Positions 16,300 to 24,290 of a stretch of 64,000 bases of DNA are shown here, in pieces. Origin of the DNA: Agromyces kandeliae. GTDB taxonomy: Bacteria > Actinomycetota > Actinomycetes > Actinomycetales > Microbacteriaceae. The translations under genes were made by a program, and so were the position numbers. Below the pieces are notes generated by a model that had not been told where the DNA came from, ran no database searches, and saw only the letters and a program-made list of their open reading frames with translations. Location of the stretch: positions 372,001 to 436,000 of the forward strand of contig NZ_WKJD01000016.1 in assembly GCF_009674665.1 (NCBI RefSeq). Direction: 5' to 3'. How positions within the stretch are numbered: the first letter of the stretch is position 1; each line of letters starts with the position of its first letter.

Positions 16300-17652
16300 G
16301 TGACGATCCCCACCCCGCTCCCCATCGCCCCGACGTGGCGCCTGTGGCTGGTGTGGGGCGTCGGCGTCGCCGCGTACATCGTCTCGGTCACGAACCGCTC
16401 GTCGCTGTCCGCCGTGGGCGTCGACGCGGCAGTGCGCTTCGACGCCGACGCCTCGACGCTGTCGATGTTCGCCGTCATCCAGCTGGCGGTCTACGGCGGC
16501 ATGCAGATCCCCGTCGGCCTGCTGCTCGACCGGTTCGGCGCCCGGCCGATGATCACGCTCGGCATGGCGCTCATGGCCGTCGGCCAGCTCGTGCTCGCCT
16601 TCGCACCCGACGTCGGCTGGGCGATCTTCGCGCGGATGCTGCTCGGAGCGGGCGACGCGGCGGTCTTCCCGAGCGTGCTGCGCGTGATCGCCGTGTGGTT
16701 CCCCGAACGGCAGGCGCCGCTCATGGTCCAGCTCACCGGCCTCATCGGCCAGTCCGGGCAGATCCTCGCCGTGCTCCCGCTCGCAGCCCTGCTGCACGCG
16801 ACGAGCTGGTCGATCGCGTTCGGCTCGCTGGCCGGGCTCGGCGCCCTGTTCACGGTGCTCACGTTCGCCGTCATCCGGAATCGTCCGCCGGGGCGGGTGG
16901 AGGACGTCTCGGTCGACACGGTCACCGGCGCCATCCACGTCGTCCGGTCCTCCGCCGACCTGCGCACGGGCTTCCGCCAGTCGTGGGCGCACCCGGGCAC
17001 GCGACTGGCGTTCTGGTCGCACTTCACGACGCCCTTCTCGGGCACCGCGTTCGTGCTGCTCTGGGGCTTCCCGTTCCTCACGGTCGGCGAGGGGCTGTCG
17101 ACGGCGACGGCGTCGCTGCTCTTCACGGTCTACGTCGTGTTCGGCATCCTGGTCGGGCCGGTCATCGGCGCGCTCTCGTCGCGACATCCGACCCGACGAT
17201 CGCGCCTGCTCGTGCTGCCGGTGATCGGCATCCAGGCACTGGCCTGGCTGGTCGTCATCCTCTGGCCCGGACCGGCACCGCTCTGGCTGCTGTTCGTGCT
17301 CGCCTTCGCGATGAGCACCGGCGGCCCGGGGTCGATGATCGGCTTCGACCACGCGCGCACGTTCAACCCGAGCCATCGGCTGAGCACCGCGACCGGCATC
17401 ACCAACGTCGGCGGCTTCCTCGCCGCCCTGCTCGCGATCCTGCTCATCGGCATCGCGATGGACGCGCAGGGCGCAGGCACGCCCGACACCTACACGCTCG
17501 AGGCGTTCCGCATCGCCTTCCTCACGCAGGTGCCGCTGTGGCTGCTCGGGTCGCTCTTCATCGTCATCGAGCGGCACCGCACGCGCGTGCACATCGGCCT
17601 CGACGAACCGCGGTCGCGACGTCGCGACCGCGGCACCGACCACCTGCCCTGA
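16300..17652 (+). CDS. MFS transporter
   Basis: A 450-aa permease with twelve predicted helices. The loop 2-3 MFS signature is GLLLDRFGARPMIT (about residue 72), and the helix-4 region GAGDAAVFPSVLRVIAVWFP resembles the anion:cation symporter/hexuronate group. A central hydrophilic loop (about residues 195-235) separates the two six-helix halves. The substrate is unknown. It is not obviously linked to the ABC pair upstream or to the kinase downstream. Confidence 0.92.
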   Translation: MTIPTPLPIAPTWRLWLVWGVGVAAYIVSVTNRSSLSAVGVDAAVRFDADASTLSMFAVIQLAVYGGMQIPVGLLLDRFGARPMITLGMALMAVGQLVLAFAPDVGWAIFARMLLGAGDAAVFPSVLRVIAVWFPERQAPLMVQLTGLIGQSGQILAVLPLAALLHATSWSIAFGSLAGLGALFTVLTFAVIRNRPPGRVEDVSVDTVTGAIHVVRSSADLRTGFRQSWAHPGTRLAFWSHFTTPFSGTAFVLLWGFPFLTVGEGLSTATASLLFTVYVVFGILVGPVIGALSSRHPTRRSRLLVLPVIGIQALAWLVVILWPGPAPLWLLFVLAFAMSTGGPGSMIGFDHARTFNPSHRLSTATGITNVGGFLAALLAILLIGIAMDAQGAGTPDTYTLEAFRIAFLTQVPLWLLGSLFIVIERHRTRVHIGLDEPRSRRRDRGTDHLP

Positions 17653-17755
17653 GCCGGCGGCGCGCGACCGGCGAGCGGCCGGCGATCGGCGGATGGCGCG
17701 CCCCGTCCGGGGGCCACGCCCCGTGTGGCACCTCGACGGCGCGGACTCGCGGCAA

Positions 17756-17761
17756 TATCGT
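17756..17761 (+). promoter_or_regulatory. -10 box (TATCGT) of a leaderless promoter
   Basis: TATCGT ends 6 nt before the ATG of the maltokinase-like gene. The same hexamer and nearly the same spacing are used for the BCCT gene at 3101. Confidence 0.5.
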
Positions 17762-17767
17762 TCAGGC

Positions 17768-19219
17768 ATGGACAGCGCGCTGGCCGCGATCGCCGCATGG
17801 ATGCCCGACCAGCGTTGGTTCGGCGGGAAGGGCCACGCCCCGGCCCTCCGGCTGGTCGGCGCGTGGGAGCTCCCCGTCGACGAGCCCGGCGTCCGCGCGA
17901 TGACGATGCTCGTCATGGACGACGCCCCCGACCCGCCCGTGCTCTACCAGGTCCCCGTGGTCGAGCGCGCGACGCCCGGACCCGCCGACGACGCACACCT
18001 CATCGGCGTGCTCGACGACGGCACGCGCCTGTACGACGGCCCGCACGACCCCGCCTTCTCCGATGCGCTCCTCGAGCTGATCCGGGGCGGCGGGCGGGCG
18101 GTCGCCCACGGGGCGACGGCGATGGGGCACCCGGTCGCGCGACCGTCCGACGGTCGAGGTCCCGAGGCGGATGCCGCGTCGCCGGCGCGCCGGGTCCCGG
18201 CGAGCGTGCTCGGCGGCGAGCAGTCGAACACGTCGATCGTCTTCCGGCCCGAGGGCGCCCCACCGGTGATCTGCAAGGTGTTCCGGCAGCTGCACCACGG
18301 CGACAACCCCGACGTCACCCTGCAGACCGCACTCGGCGTCGCCGGGTCTCCGCACATCCCGCCCGTCGTCGGCGACGTGCTCGGCGAGTGGGACGACGTC
18401 GGCCGCGCCGACGGTCGCGCGCGCGGACACCTGGCCTTCGCGCAGGAGTTCCTCCCCGGCGTGGAGGACGCGTGGCGCGTGGCCCTCCTCGCGGCGGCAT
18501 CCGCTCGGGACTTCTCCGAGGAGGCGCACGCGCTCGGCGCGGCCGTGTCCGAGGTGCACGCGTCGCTCGGTGCGAGCTTCGGGCGGGAACCCGCGTCGCC
18601 CGACCTCATCGCCGCCGTCGCGGCGGCGTGGCGCCGGCGGCTCGCGATCGCGGTCGCGGAGGTCCCGGCGCTCGAGCCGCACGAGGCGGCGATCGCCGCG
18701 GTCTACGCGCGTGCCGAGGCCGGCGCGTGGCCCGACCTGCAGCGCGTGCACGGGGACCTCCACCTCGGCCAGGTGATCCTCGCGCCCGACCGGGGCTGGT
18801 TCCTGCTCGACTTCGAGGGCGAGCCGATGCGGCCGATGTCCGAGCGGCGACGGTCCGACCTGCCCGTGCGCGACGTGGCGGGCATGCTCCGCTCGTTCGA
18901 CTACGTCGCCGGGGCCACCGAGCTCGTGCAACCGGAGCGGGCGGACGACGCACGCGCGTGGGCGGCATCCGCTCGGCAGGCCTTCATCGACGGCTACGTC
19001 GGGGCATCCGGCATGGACCTCAGCGCCTACCGGGACCTGCTCGCGGCGTTCGAGCTCGACAAGGCCGTGTACGAGGCGATCTACGAGACCCGCAACCGCC
19101 CGGACTGGGCGCCGATCCCGCTGCGCGCGATCACGCACCTGCTCGAGTCCGGCCCGCTGCAGGCGTCGGCCGACGCGACGGATGCCGCGGCACCGCCGGC
19201 GGGCGATCCGATCGGGTGA
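17768..19219 (+). CDS. Maltokinase-like aminoglycoside-phosphotransferase-fold kinase
   Basis: A 483-aa sugar kinase. The N-terminal cap begins WMPDQRWFGGKGH, as in actinobacterial maltokinases (Mak/Pep2). The kinase core has HGDLHLGQV (about residue 333, catalytic loop) and LLDFEGEPMRPM (about residue 349, metal-binding DFEGEP). Mak makes maltose 1-phosphate for the GlgE pathway, but neither glgE nor treS is adjacent. A closely related cap-containing kinase phosphorylates glucosamine, so that substrate is an alternative. The ATG lies 6 nt after a TATCGT box, so it is probably leaderless. Confidence 0.85.
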   Translation: MDSALAAIAAWMPDQRWFGGKGHAPALRLVGAWELPVDEPGVRAMTMLVMDDAPDPPVLYQVPVVERATPGPADDAHLIGVLDDGTRLYDGPHDPAFSDALLELIRGGGRAVAHGATAMGHPVARPSDGRGPEADAASPARRVPASVLGGEQSNTSIVFRPEGAPPVICKVFRQLHHGDNPDVTLQTALGVAGSPHIPPVVGDVLGEWDDVGRADGRARGHLAFAQEFLPGVEDAWRVALLAAASARDFSEEAHALGAAVSEVHASLGASFGREPASPDLIAAVAAAWRRRLAIAVAEVPALEPHEAAIAAVYARAEAGAWPDLQRVHGDLHLGQVILAPDRGWFLLDFEGEPMRPMSERRRSDLPVRDVAGMLRSFDYVAGATELVQPERADDARAWAASARQAFIDGYVGASGMDLSAYRDLLAAFELDKAVYEAIYETRNRPDWAPIPLRAITHLLESGPLQASADATDAAAPPAGDPIG

Positions 19220-19243
19220 CGCGGTGCCGCCCGTGCGGCGGGC

Positions 19244-19696
19244 TCAGCGGATGCCGCGGGCCCAGAGCAGCAGCGGCGTGCGGTCGGCGTACTCGCGGTA
19301 CTCCTCGCCGAACCGGTCGAGGAGCCGATGCTGCTCGAGGTGCGCCTTGACGACGAGGACGACCGCGAGGAGCACCCACACGACGACGAGTTCGATGCGC
19401 GCTCGCCAGATCACCCAGCCGGCGGCCGCGATGAGCAGCCCGACGTAGATCGGGTTCCGGGTCAGCCGGAAGACCCCGCCGGTCTTCAGCGTCGCACCCT
19501 CGCGCGGCGCGACCCAGGGCACGAGGTCGCGGCCGAGCGCGGCCACGCCGGCGCCCGAGAGCACGAGCCCGGTGATCATGAGCAGCACGGCGAGCACGGT
19601 CGCCTGCTGCCCGGCCCAGAGCGGATCGCCGGGGAGCAGCAGGAGCGCGAGCAGCACGAACTGCGCGACGACGAGCCAGTTCGCGCGATCCCTCAC
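19244..19696 (-). CDS. Isoprenylcysteine methyltransferase-like (ICMT/PEMT) membrane protein
   Basis: A 150-aa protein with four or five hydrophobic helices. The C-terminal half carries the ICMT-type SAM-binding pattern: GVFRLTRNPIYVG (about residue 74) and EQHRLLDRFGEEYREY (about residue 120). Bacterial members methylate unknown lipid or small-molecule substrates. The start is a GTG. It is the last gene on the minus strand after AidB, with a gap of 24 nt, and could be cotranscribed with it. Confidence 0.88.
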   Translation of the reverse strand: MRDRANWLVVAQFVLLALLLLPGDPLWAGQQATVLAVLLMITGLVLSGAGVAALGRDLVPWVAPREGATLKTGGVFRLTRNPIYVGLLIAAAGWVIWRARIELVVVWVLLAVVLVVKAHLEQHRLLDRFGEEYREYADRTPLLLWARGIR

Positions 19697-19720
19697 CCGT
19701 CCATCCTCTCGCGTCGCGGG

Positions 19721-21430
19721 TCAGGCGCGTGCGAGGATCGCGGCGACGTCGACGCCGGGCGGCAGCGCGCCGTACATCGATCCGCCGTCGCCCTCGAGCC
19801 GCGACCGCACGAACGCGTCGGCCACCGGGCCGGGCGAGTGCCGCAGCAGCAGCGACGCCTGCAGCACGAGCGCGAGTCGCTCGGTGAGCTCCCGCGCGCG
19901 GAATGCCGCGGCCGAGGCATCCGCCCCGCTCAGCTCGCCCACCACTGCGCGGACCTCGGCGAGGGCCAGGTCGAACGCGGGGTGCTCGCCGGCCGCCTCT
20001 CCGACGACGTCGAAGTAGGCCATGAACGCCTCGGGCTCGCGCGCGAGCACGCGCAGCACGTCGAGCGCGATGACATTGCCCGAGCCCTCCCAGATCGCCA
20101 GCAGCGGTTGCTCGCGGTAGCGCCGGGCGAGCGGGAAGGACTCGGTGTACCCGTTGCCGCCGAGGCACTCGAGCGCCTCCGCGGCGTGGTCGGGCCCGCG
20201 CTTGCAGATCCAGAACTTGGCGACCGCGGTGGCGAGGCGTCGGAACGCCTGCTCGGACTCGCTCGCGTCGACGTCGTACGCGCGGGCCAGCCGCAGGGAG
20301 GTGAGCGTCGCCGCCTCGGACTCGAGCGCGAGGTCGGCCACGACCGCCGCCATCGCGGGCTGGTCGACGAGCAGCGCGCCGAACGCACGACGGTGCCGCG
20401 CGTGCCAGGCGGCTTCGGCCACAGACTGCCTCATGCCCGCGGCGGTGCCGATGACGCAGTCGAGGCGCGTGCGGGTCACCATCTGCACGATGGTCGCCAC
20501 CCCGCGACCCTCCTCGCCCACGAGCCAGCCGGTCGTGTCGTCGAGCTCGATCTCGCTCGACGCGTTCGACCGGTTGCCGAGCTTGTCCTTGAGCCGCTGG
20601 ATGCGGAAGACGTTGCGCGATCCGTCGGGGAGCACGCGGGGGACGAAGAAGCACGACAGTCCGGCCGGCGCCTGCGCGAGCACGAGGAACGCGTCGCTCA
20701 TGGGCGCGCTGCAGAACCACTTGTGCCCGGTCAGGCCGTACTCGGCACCCCATTCGGGGCGGATGCCTCCTCCGGGGCGCGGCACGGCCCGCGTCGTGTT
20801 CGCCCGGACGTCGGAGCCGCCCTGCTTCTCGGTCATCGCCATGCCGACGAGCGCGGAGGGCTCGGCCGCCGCAACGGAGCCGGCACCTCGGCCGTCGAGC
20901 CCCGGCTCGTACGCACGGCTCAGCAGCCGCGGCATCCACTCGGCCCGCAGTCCGTCGGCGGCGTGCTCGAGCGTCGCGACCGCGGCGTGCGTCATCGACA
21001 CCGGGCAGGCGTGGCCGGGTTCGACCTGGGCGAGGAGGAGGAACGCCGCGGCGCGGTCGGCGTTCGCCCCGGGGCGCGGGTCGGCCCACGCCGACGTGTG
21101 GGCCCCCGCGGCGAGCGCGGCCCGCATGATGCGGTGGTACGACTCGTCGTACTCGACCTCGTCGATGCGCGCGCCCCACCGGTCGTGCGTCACGAGCCGG
21201 GGCGGGTTCGTGTTCGCGAGCTCGGCGTCGCGCTGGAAGGCCGCCCCGCCGACCAGCCGGCCCAGCTCGTGCAGCGCGGAGGGCGCGGCATCCGCCTCGA
21301 CGCCCGCTCCCCCGGGGAACGCGGCCGTCCCCCAGCGCGCGACCGCCTCGACGAGGGGGACGTTCGCGGCGAACTCGTCGACGCCCTCACGGGGCGGAGC
21401 CTGGTTCAGGACCTCGTGCGTGATCATCAT
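19721..21430 (-). CDS. aidB: AidB-like acyl-CoA dehydrogenase
   Basis: A 569-aa flavoprotein. The N-terminus THEVLNQAPPREG...FAAN and the length (E. coli AidB has 541 residues) mark the AidB branch of the acyl-CoA dehydrogenases. FAD-binding blocks include MAMTEKQGGSDVRANTT (about residue 190), LTGHKWFCSAPMSDAFLVLA (about 220) and the C-terminal ECLGGNGYTESFPLARRYRE. AidB binds DNA and limits alkylation damage in E. coli; whether it does so here is unknown. Two adjacent ATGs (21430 and 21427) are possible; GGAGG is 3 and 6 nt upstream respectively, favouring the second slightly. The gene is divergent from the P-type ATPase. Confidence 0.92.
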   Translation of the reverse strand: MMITHEVLNQAPPREGVDEFAANVPLVEAVARWGTAAFPGGAGVEADAAPSALHELGRLVGGAAFQRDAELANTNPPRLVTHDRWGARIDEVEYDESYHRIMRAALAAGAHTSAWADPRPGANADRAAAFLLLAQVEPGHACPVSMTHAAVATLEHAADGLRAEWMPRLLSRAYEPGLDGRGAGSVAAAEPSALVGMAMTEKQGGSDVRANTTRAVPRPGGGIRPEWGAEYGLTGHKWFCSAPMSDAFLVLAQAPAGLSCFFVPRVLPDGSRNVFRIQRLKDKLGNRSNASSEIELDDTTGWLVGEEGRGVATIVQMVTRTRLDCVIGTAAGMRQSVAEAAWHARHRRAFGALLVDQPAMAAVVADLALESEAATLTSLRLARAYDVDASESEQAFRRLATAVAKFWICKRGPDHAAEALECLGGNGYTESFPLARRYREQPLLAIWEGSGNVIALDVLRVLAREPEAFMAYFDVVGEAAGEHPAFDLALAEVRAVVGELSGADASAAAFRARELTERLALVLQASLLLRHSPGPVADAFVRSRLEGDGGSMYGALPPGVDVAAILARA

Positions 21431-21509
21431 CGACCTCCGCCGTCCATTCTGCTGTGCCGCGTGGGAAGCGCCGCTAGGGTGTGGCCAGACGAGTTCCCGA
21501 GGGGGTCCG

Positions 21510-24287
21510 GTGAGCATCGATACGAAGCCGCAGTCGCCGCAGTCGCCGGCACCGGAGGAGTCCGGCACCGCCTGGTGGTCGCTCCAGCCCGACGAGGCGG
21601 TCGCCGAGGCGAGGAGCGACGGCTCGCGCGGACTGGCGGCGCCGGACGCGGCCGCCCGCCTCGCCGACGTCGGACCGAACGCGCTCGTGAGCGCGCCGCC
21701 GCCCAGCACGTGGCGCATCGCCCTCGGCCAGGTCGGCCAGCTCATGACGCTCATGCTGATCGCCGTCGCGGTCGTGTCGCTCCTCATCGGCCAGGTGTCG
21801 ACCGCGATCATCGTGGCGATCCTCGTGCTCTACAACGTGATCAGCGGGACCCGGCAGGAGCTCAAGGCCCGCCGCAGCGTCGACGCGCTCGCGAAGCTGC
21901 AGACCCCGCAGGCGCGCGTGCTGCGCGACGGCTCGATCGCGCTGGTGGCGGCGACCGATCTCGTGCCCGGCGACATCGTCGACCTGGAGGCCGGCGATCT
22001 CGTGCCCGCCGACGGGCGCATCCTGCGTGCGGCGAACCTCGAGACGCAGGAGGCGGCGCTCACCGGCGAGTCGCTGCCGATCCCGAAGAGCCCGACCGCG
22101 AACGACCCCGGCACGGCGCTCGCCGACCGCACCTCGATGGTGTTCCAGAACACCTCCGTGACCCGCGGCACCGCCCGCATCGTCGTCGCCGAGACGGGCA
22201 TGCGCACGCAGATGGGCCGCATCGCGTCGATGCTCACCGAGGTGGGCTCGGGCAAGTCGCCCCTGCAGCGCGAGCTCGACGGGCTGACGAAGGTGCTCGG
22301 GATCATCGCCTGGGGCGCGGTCCTCGTCATCATCGCGATCGGCGCGTTCCGCGGGCAGAGCGTGACCGAGCTGCTCTTCCTCGGCACGGCGGTCGCGATC
22401 TCCGCGATCCCGACGGGCCTGCCGGTGTTCGTGCAGGGGCTGCTCTCGTGGGGCGCGTCGAAGCTCGCCGAGCAGCGCGCGATCGTCGCCTCCCTCAACG
22501 ACGTCGAGACGCTCGGCGCGACGAGCGCGATCTGCTCCGACAAGACCGGCACGCTCACGATGAACGAGATGATGGTCCGCACCGCCTGGATGGGCGGCGA
22601 CCACTTCCGGGTCACCGGCGAGGGCTACTCCTTCGACGGGCGGATGCTCGGCGCCACCGACGAGCCCGTCGAGGCCGCCACGCTCGGACTCGCCATCAGC
22701 CTGCCGAACGACGCGACCGTGTCGGCCGACGGCACGGTGGTCGGCGACCCGACCGAGGCGGCGATGATCGTGCTCGGCGCGAAGCTCGGCATCGATGCGG
22801 ATGCCGCGCGGCGCGACTTCCCGCGCCTGGCCGAGGTGCCGTTCGACTCGGACTACAAGTTCATGGCGACGCTGCAGCGGATGCCCGTGCGCGGCGAGAC
22901 CCGCCTGGTCCTGCTCGTCAAGGGGGCGCCCGACGTCGTGCTCGGCCGCTGCACGACCATGCTCACGAGGGAGCGCGACCTGGCGCCCGTCGATGCCGCG
23001 GGCGCGACCGCCGAGCTCGAGGAGATGTCGGCCACGGGGCTGCGCACGCTGGCCGTCGCCGCGCGGTTCGTCGACGACGCCGACGAGGGACGCGTGGCGG
23101 CCGATCCGATGTCGTGGGTGGAGGAGCTCGCCCTCATCGGCCTGGTGGGCATCGTCGACCCGCTGCGCGCCGAGGCGAAGACGGCCGTCGAGGTCGCGGC
23201 GAGCGCCGGCATCGAGGTGCGGATGATCACGGGCGACCACGCGGTCACCGCGGGCGCGATCGGCGCCGAGCTCGGGCTCGGCGCGGGTGCGGTGAGCGGC
23301 GCCGACCTGAAGGCGATGAGCGACGAGGAGCTCACCCGGCGACTGCCGGACCTGCACGTCTTCGGACGCGTGACGCCCGACGACAAGCTCCGCCTGGTGC
23401 GCCTGCTGCAGGCGCAGGGCGAGATCGTGGCGATGACGGGTGACGCCGTGAACGACGCCGCGGCGATCAAGCAGGCCGACGTCGGCGTCGCGATGGGCTC
23501 CGGATCGGAGGTGACCAAGCAGGCGGCGAAGCTCGTGCTGACCGACGACAACTTCGCCACGCTCGTGCACGCGGTCGAGCTGGGTCGGATCGTGTACGCC
23601 AAGATCACGGCCTACCTGCGCTTCCAGATGACGCAGCTGATCAGCCTGATCCTGTTGTTCCTCGCGGCCAGCGCGTTCCAGATCGCGGACGGCGTGGCGC
23701 TCTTCCCGCAGCAGGTGCTGTTCCTGAACTTCTTCGTCACGCTGTTCGCGGTGCTCGGCATCGCGGCCGACGCGGCGCCGCCGGCGACGATGACGCAGCC
23801 GCCGCGGAACCCGAAGCTCGGCATCGTGAACCCGCACTCGGTCGCCGAGTGGCTCGGCTACGGAGCCGTGATCTTCCTCATCACGCTCGTGCCGCTCGTG
23901 TGGGGTCCGGACGAGCCGAGCGCCGACGCACCGAGCGCGTCGATGACCATGGCCTACGTCGTGGTCGGCCTGGCGACCGTGGTCAGCGCCCTGCTCATGC
24001 GCCGCTCGCCGGAGTCGGGCCTCGTGCCCCCGATCGCGGCCATCGCGAAGTTCCTGGTGTGGCCGGTCGTCATCATCGTGCTCTCGACCGAGCTCGGCTT
24101 CCTGCAGCAGTTGCTCGGCACCGTCTCGCTCACCGGCTGGCAGTGGCTCGAGTGCCTCGTGCTGCTCCTGTTCCTCATCGTCGCGGTCGAGGGCGACAAG
24201 TGGATCCGGCGGCTCCGCGCGACGGAGCGCGCGCGGATGGCGCACCAGGCGCAGGCGCAGGCGCCCACTCGGGCGACCGCGTCGTAG
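21510..24287 (+). CDS. P2-like P-type ATPase with non-canonical ion site
   Basis: A 925-aa ion pump. The actuator motif TGES is at 185-188, the phosphorylated Asp is D344 in SDKTGTLT, and the hinge motif is TGDAVNDAAA (GDGVND in most members). The overall layout matches Ca2+/Mg2+ P2 ATPases, with four helices before and six after the catalytic domains. The helix-4 motif is PTGLP (301-305), where Ca2+ pumps have PEGLP. Helix 5 (about 695-720) lacks the usual Asn/Glu and helix 6 (about 730-755) lacks the usual Asp. The transported ion is therefore unclear. The GTG start follows a G-rich ribosome site. Confidence 0.93.
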   Translation: MSIDTKPQSPQSPAPEESGTAWWSLQPDEAVAEARSDGSRGLAAPDAAARLADVGPNALVSAPPPSTWRIALGQVGQLMTLMLIAVAVVSLLIGQVSTAIIVAILVLYNVISGTRQELKARRSVDALAKLQTPQARVLRDGSIALVAATDLVPGDIVDLEAGDLVPADGRILRAANLETQEAALTGESLPIPKSPTANDPGTALADRTSMVFQNTSVTRGTARIVVAETGMRTQMGRIASMLTEVGSGKSPLQRELDGLTKVLGIIAWGAVLVIIAIGAFRGQSVTELLFLGTAVAISAIPTGLPVFVQGLLSWGASKLAEQRAIVASLNDVETLGATSAICSDKTGTLTMNEMMVRTAWMGGDHFRVTGEGYSFDGRMLGATDEPVEAATLGLAISLPNDATVSADGTVVGDPTEAAMIVLGAKLGIDADAARRDFPRLAEVPFDSDYKFMATLQRMPVRGETRLVLLVKGAPDVVLGRCTTMLTRERDLAPVDAAGATAELEEMSATGLRTLAVAARFVDDADEGRVAADPMSWVEELALIGLVGIVDPLRAEAKTAVEVAASAGIEVRMITGDHAVTAGAIGAELGLGAGAVSGADLKAMSDEELTRRLPDLHVFGRVTPDDKLRLVRLLQAQGEIVAMTGDAVNDAAAIKQADVGVAMGSGSEVTKQAAKLVLTDDNFATLVHAVELGRIVYAKITAYLRFQMTQLISLILLFLAASAFQIADGVALFPQQVLFLNFFVTLFAVLGIAADAAPPATMTQPPRNPKLGIVNPHSVAEWLGYGAVIFLITLVPLVWGPDEPSADAPSASMTMAYVVVGLATVVSALLMRRSPESGLVPPIAAIAKFLVWPVVIIVLSTELGFLQQLLGTVSLTGWQWLECLVLLLFLIVAVEGDKWIRRLRATERARMAHQAQAQAPTRATAS

Positions 24288-24290
24288 CGG

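Noticed and set aside
19328-24287. Very long plus-strand open frames over AidB
   Set aside because: They are frame-open antisense readings of the AidB gene; the genuine ATPase starts at 21510, where the family N-terminus begins.
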